A DNA stretch of 64,000 bases from contig JAMKCH010011854.1 in NCBI GenBank assembly GCA_023653785.1, positions 86,495 to 150,494 on the forward strand, given 5' to 3'. Source of the stretch: Ophioderma brevispina. Taxonomy: Eukaryota > Echinodermata > Ophiuroidea > Amphilepidida > Ophiodermatidae. The translations under genes were made by a program, and so were the position numbers. Shown piece after piece: positions 23,963-36,618 of the stretch (its first letter is position 1; each line of letters begins with the position of its first letter). The notes under the pieces were generated by a model that ran no database searches, was not told the DNA's origin, and saw only the letters and a program-made list of their open reading frames with translations.

Positions 23963-24110
23963 TGAAAGGAATTTCTATCTTTCTCTTCGAACATGTATGG
24001 TGCTCTCAATCAATGGAACACGTTTTCCTGCAGTGATATGAGACATTTGTCAAAGATGGACGGGGAACATAACGGTCACAGAAAGAGGACAGTATCTCAT
24101 TTACTCAAGG
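23963..24110 (+). CDS. TNF-domain exon (strands B to D) of EDA-like gene
   Basis: Exon with acceptor tttttaacag and donor GTATGT. It encodes YGALNQW followed by MRHLSKMDG in one frame and NITVTERGQYLIYS in the next. The order (G-x-L-N-x-W, about 20 residues, then G-x-Y-L/F-I-Y-S at the exon end) matches EDA and other TNF ligands, where GxYFIYSQV is a core strand of the jelly roll. The two halves join if one G is removed from the GGGG run at about 24,062-24,065. A second one-base slip is needed near the exon start. The break is either a homopolymer consensus error or a true mutation. No transmembrane or collagen sequence is present. Confidence 0.8.
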
Positions 24111-24727
24111 GTATGTTATCATTGCATAAACGAAATAATTTAAAAAATATGTCTTTTTTCGTAGAAACTATGTACAGGGCCGTGAGGCCAAGCATTGTTT
24201 TGCGCGAACATTATTCTTTTCATATAGGAAGTTCAACTATTTTTATTTACAGGGGAACGTTAACATGAATTTAGATTTTAAAAATTGTGTCTGAATCCAG
24301 ATTTACCAAGAAATTAAATAATAAAGACTGGGATTAAAAATTTTGAAATTGAGAGAAATCTTATAAATATTTCTATCTGGGTAATAAAAATCCACAAATG
24401 AAAATTGTCTTTATTAAAAAAACAAGTTAAAAAATATACACTTATATATGAGCGATACCGAAAATGGTGTAAAGTCAATGATCGGGTAGTTGGATGATTT
24501 TTTTTAATTTCGGTATTTATCATTTTATCATTGCATTGTTTTAGAATTTCCCCTGTATTGATATGTCCAAGAGCAAAATTGACCAAATTATGACAAATAA
24601 CATTCAACCTATAATAATAACCAACGCCCTTTACTAAGTTACGCAAAAATCTACATGAAATATGGATCTAATTTTATATATTTTTGGTCAAAATACTCAT
24701 TTTCAAATATTTTTATGTTATTCCCAG

Positions 24728-24964
24728 GTGCCCTATTTATGAGCAGTGCCTGCTACGGTGCCAACACCAACCATCAACGGCGGCGTTTCCTCCAAATGTG
24801 GAGGAAAGGGCGTCTGCCGCCGTTAAGTTCGGACCCTGTCAGTCAATTGGTGTTGCGGAACTTCACCCGGGCGATCGTGTAGGCCCGTTACATCGGTCTA
24901 TCCTCGTAAAGAGGTTGAGATGAGTCCGGAATCGACTTATTTTGGACTAGTTAAAACTCAATGA
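24728..24964 (+). CDS. C-terminal TNF-domain exon and stop of EDA-like gene
   Basis: Terminal exon after acceptor ttattcccag. The pieces follow the order of the second half of an EDA-type TNF domain: ALFMSSACYGANTNHQRRR with FLQ (where EDA has a strand ending in FLQC), then GPCQSIGVAELHPGDRV (C-x-x-x-G-V-x-x-L-x-x-GD, the classical strand before the receptor loop), then EVEMSPESTYFGLVKTQ and TGA at 24,962. The S/T-T/S-Y/F-F-G ending is the C-terminal signature of TNF ligands. The three pieces lie in different frames, so at least two net one-base corrections are needed. Family assignment rests on motif order and spacing. The usual FLQ-C cysteine reads as tryptophan here. Confidence 0.78.
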
Positions 24965-26340
24965 AATAGATTTATATGACTCGTATTTAGATTATAAAAG
25001 ACAGATAATTGGTCTGACAAGGATCAGATATTACTCTCACAAACATACACGAAATGCATGCATACGGAGTGTCAAGAGTTAAAAGTTTTCAACCAACTAT
25101 GCTTAAATCCCTAAATACGATACCTCCCTTTTTTGCGGTGATGGTCAGGTTGGTAGTCATTTTCCTCTAGGGACGTGAGGGATACATTCTCATTTCTCAA
25201 TATACCTCGATAAGTGAGCAAATTACATCATACATGTTTTCTTTTTCCCCCTTTTTTAACCCATAATACACATGAGTATAATGACACAAGCTAAGGAGCG
25301 GCACTCTAACACACTGACACGTATGCGACTTCGGCACCTTACGAAACAAAACCGCATGCCCCCTTGCTTAAGGTTGTCGAATTCGTAAGTGTGCCAGCGC
25401 GTCAGGGTATTATCACCCTGAGCACATCACCTATATAATAGTGTGTCTGAATGAGTCTCATTACAGGACACATGATGAGTTGGCCGTCTGAGTAACCCCC
25501 GAGAGTAACCAATCAAAATAGTGTTTCTTTACACGGCCAAACTATCCATGTAAGTAGCTACATAGCTACTCTCGAGTAGATACGGATTACCTACCCAAAA
25601 GACGCACACTCGCAGGCCAAGAATTTCGTTGTTTGTTTTAACGCATATATGGAATCCGTTAGGATAGTGTACACACGGCTGTCTGCACAATCGTGGAGTA
25701 GCTATGTGGATACACTGATATTTTTAGATAGTTTTGGTATATATTTGCATTTTTTATTTTAAAAAAAAGTGTATGGTGGTTTTGATGATGCCCTATTCGA
25801 ATTCCGTAATGATTTGCTCAAAACTGATTTAAAGGTGATAAACAGACTACTAGTGTATAGTGCCCTCCCTCATTGTGTCTACTCTCAAGATAGCAGCGTA
25901 GTAACTGCGGAGTAGATACAAAGTAGCTACGTGTCTACTCCGGTATATATCCACACCAATATTCCACTTCTCTCCGCCTAGTGGGCAACTAAAGGGTAGC
26001 CATTAGGGTAGGTACTGTAGAGTAGACATCACTGTATACCCAATAACTGCGAGCTTTGGAGGACCTCCCTATCTTGCAGCTACTGCATCGCAACACGCCC
26101 GGCGTGTACTGTGCCGGTCTCTGCAGTAGCTACTTCGACACCTTTCGGATAATAAACCGCAAGCTCAATTGTTTCTCCGAAATGGCGCAGTAAAGGTCGG
26201 ATTTTATCTAAATGGCTGGTTTATTTATAAGGAGGTTAAACTCTTTCAAAAGATATCAGCGACGTAAAGCTTGTGCGAAACATTACAAGGAATTAAAATG
26301 ATCTATGTATGAGTCATATAAAACACATAGTCTTGTAGTC
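24965..26340. other. 3' flank of the EDA-like gene
   Basis: Presumed 3' UTR and downstream DNA. No convincing polyadenylation site is singled out. The segment 25,100-25,190 is related to the MITE at 39,112-39,280. Words such as gtagctac and gtctactc recur between 25,550 and 26,130 without a clear unit. Confidence 0.45.
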
Positions 26341-26349
26341 CTGTGGGGC

Positions 26350-26715
26350 AGTATGCAAGCGTGGACAAGATAGCTCAATCAGGTAAGCGCTCGACTCCAG
26401 TGTATGTTCATCCCTGCGTATAGGCGTGCGTTCGAGCCCTGTGAGATTCAGCTATCTTGTAATTTCCCTGGACAAGAAATTAACCGCTTAGTTGTCCCGA
26501 TTTACCCATGCGATATTTGGGAAGCTGATCCCGGCTGCAATGGTTATCTCGATGTATGTTTGCTGATAAGGAAAGCGCTGATGCCCGATCTGCTGCATCC
26601 CTTGAAATGAAGCTAAATGGTTTATGGTATGATTGTGCCACAGTGATCAGCAAACCATTTGTGAAAGCGCTTAGAGGCCAATAGCATAAGGCGCTATAAA
26701 AATCTCTGCTATTAT
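26350..26715 (+). mobile_element. tRNA-derived SINE with ATT tail
   Basis: The tRNA-like head has a box-A-like segment (tagctcaatcaggtaagcg) and a box-B-like segment (gcgttcgagccctg). The body ends agcgcttagaggccaatagc and aaggcgctataaaaatc, then a ctattattattag tail. This head-body-tail layout is that of a pol III-transcribed SINE, not a functional tRNA gene. Confidence 0.8.
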
Positions 26716-27279
26716 TATTAGTGAAAAGAGAAAGCCTCCTAAGATCTTAAGGTATTCGCAACGTAATGGCTTCCTTCTCGAAGTTGTAATTAAAGGGATT
26801 AGTACAGAGATTTGTTGTCAACGTTTGGTCTGCAATAAAGAAAGATGTATACCAAACTCTAACTAGGGTAATTTAGAAAATATAAAGCCACTGACTGACA
26901 GGGTGGGCCTGACATACCAAAACTTATTATTTTATTATTTTATTAAATTTGCTCTATCAAATTATATTATCATAAGCAGAGTGTTGGAAATGTCATGAAA
27001 AGGACCAGACAGTTTAATAACTTATAATTTTAACAGATTGATGATGTGTCGAATAGAAAATTGACCACTACCCCCCCCCCCCCCCGGAAAAGTACAAGCT
27101 AACGATGCAGAGCAATCGAGTGCGAAAGTGAGATTGACCACCACTCCTGCTCATAGAGGCATAGTTGTGGCAACCGTTCCAGAGCTGAGCTATTCGTTAT
27201 ATTAAGTGCTGACCACCATGCGAAGCGATTTTTTTCCGTAAATGTTATCAAGGATTCGATGCAAATCTGACACACCAAA

Positions 27280-27410
27280 ATCCTCGCTGGTCTTGGGCGT
27301 TAGGGTAGCTGACCTCATGATAAGAGTGGTTTCGGGTTCTATCTCGCTATGCTCTATGAATATATAAAATTTTCATTATTTTTTCAGGTAAAGGGAAAAA
27401 TTCTAAGTCA
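27280..27410 (+). mobile_element. tRNA-derived SINE, copy 1
   Basis: Starts cctcgctggtcttggg, continues gtagctgacctcatgat and ttcgggttctatctcgc, then a T-rich tract ending in caggtaaag. The minus strand of 41,555-41,680 matches in order, so the acceptor-like tttttcag here belongs to the SINE body. Confidence 0.65.
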
Positions 27411-28269
27411 AAAAAAGATAAGACAAAATAATGAGCTGCCCTTTGAGGTTAGGAGGAGACCTGCTACTGAGAGCATGTGTGGTGGTCAAAAAACGACCGC
27501 GTGCAATAAGAGTGGGAACTTCCTAATGACACAACATTTCGTGACGTACCACAATACACCTGCTAGATGACCAATTTGAAATTGTTAAAAAAAGAAAATT
27601 TGGATTCCAGTTAAAAACACTCTTTAGGAACAGATCTACTACTTGAGAAATTGTGTGGTTATACTATAAAACCGGTGCAATGTACGGTCTATGTGAAAAA
27701 GGCCAAGTACAAAATCTGATTATTTTCTCAACCCATTTCTAATGTAGAATGGTATTTTGCGGCACAAAAGTCGAAATGTACAGGGGTTTTCAATTATTTT
27801 TACAACATATATGTATTAGCAATTTTTGAGACACATGCCTAGGTGTGACAAAGCGGAGTTAATCTGAAAAATGTTGACATTACAATGTGAAAACACCATA
27901 CGAAAATAATGTAAGGCCTAGTACCTATTTCATTGTTGGTGCCATCTCGCCTATTCTCATAAGAGCATTAAGAAAAAAATGTTCGTTCATGATATATATA
28001 AATTTTATTTTTTTTTATTTTTAAGATTTTCTTGTTAGCCCTCCCCCTCCCCCCCCCGTTAGCTTTACCTATTCAAGAACGGTACAGAAACGATAAGGAG
28101 GTTGGTCTTAATACACACACTGGCCAGAAGTATTCCAACATGCAGAAAAACAAATTTATTCCAAAAAATGATATAAAATTGCACCAGGAGTTCTTGACTA
28201 CACATTACGTCTGATTGTCCGAGTTATAGATTGTCGGGACAGATGCTGTTACCAGACTTCAAATAAGTG

Positions 28270-29065
28270 CGAAAAAACGTTTGATTGCTTGTCATTTTTC
28301 CTAAATATGGCGGGTTAATATATAAGGAATACAGGCACAGGAACGTCAAAAGGCTGCAAAATAGAACTTATGAATTTGAGGGTTGTCCGTGTCCACTCTA
28401 GATTTTTAGGGCGAAAAATAGGAAGGGTTGTATGGACAGAAATGAGATAAGTCAATGGAAGATGGGGAGCACGTCCATAAAACGTTGGACTCAGGAAATT
28501 TAATGGCAACAGAATGCGGTCAGGACGATAACTTGCAAAACAAATTTTTATCGCACCGTTGACATTTGTGCTGTTTGTATGTAATGAAAACGCGGTAATA
28601 GAAGTGACATGATTTATGAAACATGGTAAACCACGTGATTTATAATCAAGTTGCATTTTGCAGTCTCAATGTTCCAACATTTTTCCAAGGACCACTGTCT
28701 TCATTGGACTATCTCAATTACGGTCCTCAAAACACTAAATAGATCCCTCACGTGAACATTTAAAAATAAAACCTTAAACAAACTCATACAATCCATTAGG
28801 CGACTATTTTGAAGCCATTCTGTTGCTTTATGTGTGTACATTCTGGAGTGCAAATGGGCAAGTTTTCGTTGTTCGCAGTCCTTTAATCGCCATATTTAGG
28901 GAACTTTTATAATAATAAAAATCAATATGTGTCACCCTATTGGATTCTGGGTGAATAACATCTGTTATGAAAACCATTAAATTCGGGTTATTCAGTTAGC
29001 GTAATGTTCGGGGTTCAAGCATCCATGTGTATAATTTGAAATCCATTTGTGATTACGGAATTCAG
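28270..29065. mobile_element. long fold-back element (family 1), second copy
   Basis: Shares with the copy at 3.3 kb the phrases ggaatacaggcacaggaacg, gaaatgagataagtcaatg, ccactgtcttcattg, cattctggagtgcaaatggg and tttgtgattacgg, in the same order and again as two inverted arms. Confidence 0.75.
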
Positions 29066-29069
29066 TTTT

Positions 29070-32000
29070 CGCATGTGGCAATAATTTGGCCAGGTTGGTG
29101 TGTAACACGGAAGTCCTTTTTCGGCCATATCGCTCTTCATGAGGGGAATTGATAAAACGCAAATGGATAAAATATTATAAAAGTTGTAAGAATTTCATGA
29201 TGGAAGCAATACATGTCGTATTGAAATTATCAATTGTTTACATGCTTCTGGGTAATTGGGTCTTCATTTTAAAGATTGTATTTTGTTACGTACGAGTTTT
29301 CATTTTGTGAGATCTCCCCGAGGGCTTACGAATGACCCTAACTTTCTACAGTCTGATTTGCGGCAATCAACACAATGTCAGAAAACGACGTATAGGTTAC
29401 CAGTTCCAAGATACGTCGCACTAAGCGACTATTGCCAATAATACAAATGAGAAGCATGAAAAAGACAACAAACGTCCCATTGAATATTGGAACAACAGAG
29501 GTGAATTTTAAAGAGAACTTGAATATTGAATGGTTGGATTGTTTTGCAGAAGGTATACATAGAAATTTGATACTATATTTATATGGGACGGTAAATATTT
29601 GTTGTTGTTTTTTTTTATAATAGTGAATGTTAGATATATATTAGGTAAGATCTAAAACAAATAAAAATAATTAAGGATCAAAGTATCCATAAATGTTTCC
29701 ACGGGATTGTAACCGTTATTACATTACATTGCACTTTCATAACTACAAAGTTTGATCATACTTAGAGTTGCGTTAACACCAATGTAGCGAGTATTGGGCC
29801 TTATAATGCAGAAATGCGTATCGAAACTTTGACTTTTTGAGATAAAGTCAAAATAGTATCAAAGGTCTTACTTGCAGAATGCTTCGTTTTAAGATAGCAC
29901 ATCCTAACTCGGGTACGTTTGACCATTCCAAAGGTATTTTTCCGCCAAATTGCGTATCTTTAGGTTACCTGTCATTTTGATCTCAAATCTGCATTACTTT
30001 ATGGCAAAAACTACGTAACTTGAGTGAATGGTTTTGCCATTAAAAAAATGTGTATGAGTTAAATGTTTTGCTCTAAAAGTACTGGGATTACAGACGTTAA
30101 GATCAAACTAAAATTATCTAAGCAAACATATATAGGAATGTATTTTTAGTGATATTCTGTGTTAGCCATTAAATATAGCATGATTGCTGTTCCTAGTTTA
30201 ATGTCAAAACTACGAATTGATCAATTGTGTATGCATTACTAAAAACAGTTACTTCATTAACCCAAAATGAAGAATATAGAGAAATGATATGGGAATGTGT
30301 TTCATCCAGCTATTTTTAATGTATGCGAAAATGCAAATGGATGAACTTCATAGGTCAATATCTCAAAAGGCCAATTTTTAGATACGTAGTTTTGCAATTG
30401 TCATGTAATCGTACGATGTCAACGTCTGCAACTTGATGTGTAAAATACCCAGTATATCATGATTATCATCAAAAAATGTGGGGTAGTTTGGAGGTCTCAC
30501 CTTTGATGAAATGCATTAGAAGCAGTTGGGGAGTGTATGATTAATTTTTAATCACATACGTAATGCCAGTATCTCTAGGTTTGCCCTGATCGTTTCACAT
30601 ACAGGCATGTATGAAAGGTTCAATTGTCAATCTTTTCATTTCTGTATCTCTCCCTTCGGTCACCCCTACTTGTGGTCCCCTCGAACTACTTTTGAGGTGG
30701 AATACCGTTACCAGGTAAATGAAACTACATTTGAACAACGGAACTCTTATTCATAGTTAGATCGGAAAAAAATATTTCAGATGATCAAAGTAGATAATTT
30801 CTTTCCCATTGGGGTCAAAAAACACATTTGTGTAGATTGCTGTCTGGCCATTGGTATTGTTAGAGATTGCTTAAAGGCATACGCTAAGAAACAGCACTGG
30901 AATTTTGTAAAAATCACCTGGAACAACATTAACGGTTACCACTTTTGATGGAAAATTTGATCTCGATTTTACTTTGACCCAATTTATCACAAATCTATAA
31001 TGATAGTTTTAATATTTCATTTCAAAAACATTTAATTTTAAAAACAAATAATTTACATCTTTATCAAACTGAACATGATTAAAAATGTAAATTATCCAAT
31101 GCACGATCTCATCCCGCTATTCTTGACAAACAAATTCAATAGATAAAACTATGATGTGCAAAAATACATTCAATATTATTAATATTTTGTAATTTTGAGA
31201 TATGGACATTTTAAGGTTACAAAAAACAACAGAAAACAAAATAAGTTTTATCGGAAGTGGGTCCTTGATACAAAATTACATTTTGAAAACCAAAACAAAT
31301 TAGATATCATTTTAAAGCTTAGCAAATGTAAATCTGAAAAATATTATTATCTCACAAAACCCAAAATGTCATTTTGAACCTAGTAATTCTCAGTTCACGA
31401 TTTGTAAAATGCTACTTTTTATTTATTTTAACTTTGTTATTTTACTGAACGATTCATTTAAATCTATTCATCATTTTGATGTTTGTGTTTTATTTATTTT
31501 ATGTTATTTTTTAAATTTTGTTTGCATTTGTTTTATTTCAAGGGTTTTGTTTCTTAACATCGTCTTCGTATCATAATGTATACTACGGATAATATAATGT
31601 TTTCCAAAATCCAAGTCAACCATGAGTGGAACGAATCCTAAGTTTAGTTGATAGTTCTTATAAATCCAATGGCCATACTCCCTCATTTTTCTTCTTCTGC
31701 ATAAGCGTTCGTAACTTGTAGCATGTTACGTTAGTATGTTGGTCTAAGTACGCAATCCTTTGGATTATTTTTTTCCAAAAGATTTAAGCGAAAAAAGGTA
31801 TGGGTGTGATGCTTTGGTGCTTTGAGAAGGTTTGGCAAACACTCGGTTTTATGAAGATGCTTACCCAAACTCCATCTTACCTAATTTATCTTAACATTTA
31901 GGAAGTCATATAAGTTTGAAAACCAAAACTAGACGACAAGATGGTTGAATTACAACATGTATGTTTGTACACTCTTTTGTTTAAAGTATTTAAAGTAAAT

Positions 32001-33600
32001 CATATTGTATAATTAAATGTGTGATTACCAATTGTGAAAAGGGTAAACAACAATAGACATCAACCAATGTGATTCTTGATTGTGTATACACCCAATGTTT
32101 TGAAACTGTCTTCCAAGTGTTTATTGTACGTCTTTATGACAAAAGTAGAAAAATGTCTGACCCAGAACCTTGCATGCTTATTGGTAATAAGTATTGTACA
32201 ATAAAGTTATAAAATTATCTTTATACATAATGAATGTGTCGCTTGTGTTATTTCCTGCAATGTTACTGTTATTGGTGTATGACAAAAAATAACACATTTT
32301 CTTCATTGATCGAGTGTTTCACCGTTAGGCATTAAAATTATCAGTTTCTCGTAGGATTGGTGTCTGAAAAGTGATGAGGGAGGGCAGTTTTATTTTTTAT
32401 GTTTAGTAAATGATACTAAAATATGTCTGTTTTCACGGAAAATTTATATTACCACCAATGTTCAGCCGCATCAGAAAAAAAAGTCGAGGCCTTTCTTATT
32501 TGAAGTTTATGAGGAATAGACCCCACTATAGCGGTATCTAAAATCAATTTAAAATGATTGTGGTTGATTAATAACACAATTTGGCCTACCATCCATCAAA
32601 ATTTGAGGATTAAAACATATTGAACATTGAAGAGTAAAAATAAGAAAGTTTGATCTGATCGTAAAAGTGAGGAGGGAGGGCTAAGAGAATCTGATATTTT
32701 TTATTCCGCCTTAAAAATATGTGTAAATGTACAGGCACCATTAGTAAATGCTTGTAAGTTTACTGATTTGTTAGATGTTCGTAAATGAAATTTTAGTAAA
32801 CTGTTATGTATGTATCGATTATCTGATTTTAGACTGTTTTTAAAAATCCGTAAAATTCCAAAATCCAAGCTGCCAGTCGAAACCGTAAATTTACCAGTAA
32901 ATGTAACATTTTGATGCATTTTACCCTTCATTTACTCCAGTGTATAATTTCAGCCTTTGCCAAATGTATATTTTTATTCTGAAAACATAAAAATCTATTT
33001 CATGTTAAAAAGAGAGAAAAAAGAAAGTCTATGAAATCGTGGTATTTTCCCGCCAGTTAAATTATTATATGCTGGTTTCGAGAGAGGGGTATTCTGATTT
33101 CAGGTCTTATACAAAATAAATTGTCTACCTAAATAAGTCGCAGTAAATACCCTACTGGAACTCAAAGGAGTGCACACACTTCTAAAATGGATTATTGTTA
33201 AGAGTTTATTGACTGCCAATAAATACCACTTTTCTCAAAAGGCTTCCAAAATGCTGCAGCTCAGACACCTTATACACCTTATCCGATGTGGAAATCGGTG
33301 TGAAGGACGTCGCCAACGCACAATTAGTGAAAACTGCCAACGTGATTGAAAAAATAGCGAAATCGATGTTTTTGACTACAGTTGGCCTATTGTCAAAATC
33401 TTTGGACATGTGACTATGTACGCCCGCTTTCCCACCGATAGGCCTACTACGCATCGTTTGCATTAACGTAAGCGCAGTTAACGCCCGAGAAATACGCAAC
33501 CCGCCGTGTATCATGTCGCAAGGATGATGCAAACACTGTTCCAGCGTTGGCGACGGCATTTCCACACCAGTTTTGCCCCATCACTACCCAAAGTGCATTT
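29070..33600. other. intergenic, nothing firm
   Basis: Very AT-rich spacer between the two convergent genes. No exons, RNA genes or well-bounded repeats could be supported. Short ORFs (29,256-29,620; 31,195-31,377) lack recognisable domains. The 119-codon minus frame at 33,565-33,206 has a hydrophobic central stretch but no identifiable family. Confidence 0.4.
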
Positions 33601-33629
33601 GCGAATTACGTCAATATGTGTTTTGTTAG

Positions 33630-33780
33630 GAGCTATATAAGCGAGTGATTGATGTTGAATTTGAAATAAGGATCCTTCTCTACTAGCACTTAAGCGCCCA
33701 CGACACAAGCTTTCTTCTTCGTTTGTTGGTATTACTCTGTTGCAATGTACTTAGCCATCAAGCTCCAAGTGGGACCGTGG
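33630..33780 (+). promoter_or_regulatory. possible core promoter with short first exon
   Basis: A TATA-box-like ctatataagcg at about 33,633 is followed about 110 nt later by an ATG (MYLAIKLQVGPW) that runs into a donor-like GTAAGG at 33,780. No downstream exon was identified. The motif can also be read on the minus strand ahead of the frame starting at 33,565. Weak evidence. Confidence 0.2.
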
Positions 33781-34684
33781 GTAAGGAACATAAAATACAC
33801 ATTCGAAATTACTGAAATTTCACTCTCAAAAAATTGTTCAGAACCCCTGGTGACTTCACAACAACTTTCAGTAGCTAGTTCATGTATAGTTCCTTCGTAG
33901 AAAGCCTGTTTTACCGGGAAAGATATTACAAAGAATAAGCAATAGAGATAGTGACAAGGAGGAAGAGTGGACAAAGGGGAAGAAAGGAAATGTTATTTGA
34001 ATATTTTGAGATTCAATTTTTCAGTAATGTGCTTTTTTATTTATACTTTCGTAAACAAAAGCAGTACCATACCACACCTTACACACCCGCTACGATCTAC
34101 ATGTTAAACAGACGAACTAACTCTCGTTATTGGTCAAGAGCCGTGGATTGATAGGTAATTTTAATTGCGTAAAGTTTCAACTCTTATTGGAGTGATTTTG
34201 CTCTCTTTTCCGACTTCTTTTTTAGAGGTTTTTTTTCATTTGTTTAAGAAGTGTCCATTTCAAAACATGTGTAACTCAAAACTACTAAAATGTGTCTACA
34301 AGAGATGCTACACGGGCGTCTATAATACAACTCTTTTTTTCAATTAAAATCATTTTTAAATTCCTGAGGTTAAATGCTTTATAGAAGCACATGTTATGAT
34401 CAACGACATACAAGAGTAGTTTTGGAATACAACGTCCCTGAGTCAACAAAAGGAAGTTCATGGTGAGGGATGCCTTCGAAACTAAACCACCGCTCACTCG
34501 CCGGGTACGCGGTTCTTTTCGGTTGCAACTGGTTGCTGTAAACAACCAGTTCAAACAATACGGTTCACAAACCACCATCGGATGCCATCCAACTCGGTTG
34601 AGTATGAAGCCTCCCCGCTAACTTTTTCTATTTATGTCTAATATTTTTATCCTAACCATTGATTATTATTTTCGCCCCCAGAGG

Positions 34685-34775
34685 AAATCGGTGGGTGAGT
34701 GGGTCTAACGGTTCACTATACGGTCTTGATTATGTACTTCCTGTCCAGGCGAGTACGAGTCCCACGCTCGCGTAT
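34685..34775 (+). mobile_element. tRNA-like SINE head
   Basis: gtgggtgagtgggtctaacgg resembles box A, and cgagtacgagtcccacgc resembles box B. No stable full cloverleaf or CCA-type end was seen. Confidence 0.45.
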
Positions 34776-35040
34776 ACATTGTACCGCCTTCTCAGCGCAC
34801 GCGTAGGCAAAGCACAATCGCAATGCAACTGAAAAGGCGGCACTGTGATACGCGCGCGTTTGCTACATTCATACTTCAGACAAGACGATAGTTCGTAGAA
34901 CGTGGTCCTACATTTTAATCCTTAACTGTAATTGTTTAAGCTAAGATCACTAGGGTAATGGTTTAAATTCAAGTAACAAAAATTAAGCAGCCAATTCCAA
35001 AGTGCAAATATTTTTGCAATAATAGTTACTATGATATCAT

Positions 35041-35264
35041 TTACGAACTCACGGGTAAACTCGGGGTCGGTATTCGAGCACCCGTCTCCGTTCGTGTGAA
35101 AATGTTACGTGGCGGGAGATTCCGTGTGGCGTTCATTGCGTTAGTAGAAGTTAGAGTGGTACCCTTTGTTAGCACATAGAAACCGATTGCTATTCCACCA
35201 AAGATTAAAACGATGCCCATTGTTGCACTGCCTACAATCCAATAGAGTGGATCAGTAGTTGAAC
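35041..35264 (-). CDS. transmembrane and cytoplasmic terminal exon of TSP3 gene
   Basis: Last exon of the minus-strand gene: acceptor (cattccttgcag), phase 1, 74 codons ending in TAA at 35,043-35,041. It opens with GSTTDPLYW, then one hydrophobic helix of about 25 residues (IVGSATMGIVLIFGGIAIG and FYVL), then a Lys-Gly stop-transfer and a Ser/Thr/Arg-rich tail of about 45 residues. The tail holds two N-x-S/T-like stretches and several Arg-Thr pairs but no recognised signalling motif. Spliced to the preceding exon it follows directly after a calcium-binding repeat, predicting a type I single-pass protein with the repeats outside the cell. No homologue of the tail is recognised. Confidence 0.82.
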
Positions 35265-36014
35265 CTGCAAGGAATGAAGAAATGTTAGGACATCAGATTT
35301 TAATTGGGTATTTAAAAAATCTACTTTTTAAATACCATGATAGAAAATTGTTTGACCTTTCACTCTTTCATTTCTTTATATTTATTTCCATATTAAAGAA
35401 ATAGATGAACAAAACAAACCTATTTAAAGAGAGACACATACATATTATGTCAGAACGATTTGGGGGAGATAATCGAAGGCTGAGGCCAGAACTAATCATT
35501 TTCATTCCTTACAAAAAGTTTCTTAAACCTAATAAACAAAACTATCACACAAGACAGATCAGTGCATCAAGCAATCAATATATGGAAAGATGAAAGTACA
35601 ATATAAAGTATGCAATATCCGCGTATCCGTTCAGCAATAAATTAGAAGTAAATTTATTATGCCAATACTACGCGGAATTATTTTTAAATAGTATCGATAT
35701 GGTATTTCCTTGATACTTTTACATCAATTATTATTCACAAGAATTTGGTCGCTGATACTCTTTACAGTTTTGTGTTATACATAATATCTGTATTTTGTGA
35801 TATTATTACAATTTACCATTAAAGTCATTCTTGGTGTATCCATAATCATAATTTATCTTATTAGGACTTAGTGTTCCTATTTGCGTAAGAAATTAGAGCT
35901 CACTTCAATTTGACATAAATGTTGCAAGATCGTGTGTCAAACTTTTTTGAACTTCAGATGTGAATACTTTTCTAAGTACGCAACAGCTATTGCTCCCATT
36001 TCATTTAGGCAGTA

Positions 36015-36235
36015 TCAAAAGGCCTTCATTCCATTGTATCCAAGGCCTTTGTTCTATTGTATCGAAGGGCTTTATTCTATTGTATCCAAAGCCTTTGTTC
36101 TATCGTATCGAAGGCCTTTATTCTATTGTATCCAAAGCCTTTGTTCTATTGTATCGAAGGCCTTTATTCTATTGTATCCAAAGCCTTTGTTCTATTGTAT
36201 CGAAGGCCTTTATTCTATTGTATCCAAAGCCTTTA
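36015..36235. repeat. 23/46-bp minisatellite
   Basis: About ten units of 23 bp alternating between attctattgtatccaaagcc(ttt) and gttctattgtatcgaaggcc(ttt), so the higher-order period is 46 bp. Because 46 is not a multiple of three, the two overlapping ORFs of about 100 codons here are repeat artefacts. Confidence 0.95.
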
Positions 36236-36618
36236 AATAAACCCCAATAGAGAGGTTGTGCGTGTTTTAATCGATTGGCTACGAACACAAGAACGACAGG
36301 TCCTATACCGTAATACAGTCCATCCAAATTTAATGTTCGGTGCAACCTTGAATAATCTTGTTTTTGTATACCAATACATGGGCATTAACAGCGTTTTCTG
36401 ATTTGATCCTGTTGAACAAATTTCAGCATTACGGTTGCATGACTACACAGGCACAACCTCTATGTAATTGCATTATTTTTGCATCCTAGACTTGGAATAT
36501 TCTATAATGTGGCACATATACCCAGAACTCAACAATCGAAATCGAGTTCCAACCGACCAATATTAGAGGTCACGATCGACTGCACTTAAAAATTATTTAC
36601 CCCTAAAATAGCGCTTAC

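Noticed and set aside
26350..26460. tRNA gene
   Set aside because: Box A and B are present but the sequence continues into a SINE body and ATT tail; no intact cloverleaf.
27349..27570. Exon-like segment with a strong acceptor, considered as a TNF-domain exon
   Set aside because: The acceptor region belongs to a SINE also found at 41.6 kb, and the true TNF C-terminal exon with stop is at 24,728-24,964.
35932..36250. Two overlapping plus-strand frames of about 100 codons with repeated peptides
   Set aside because: They are translations of the 23-bp minisatellite, open only because the unit lacks stops in those frames.
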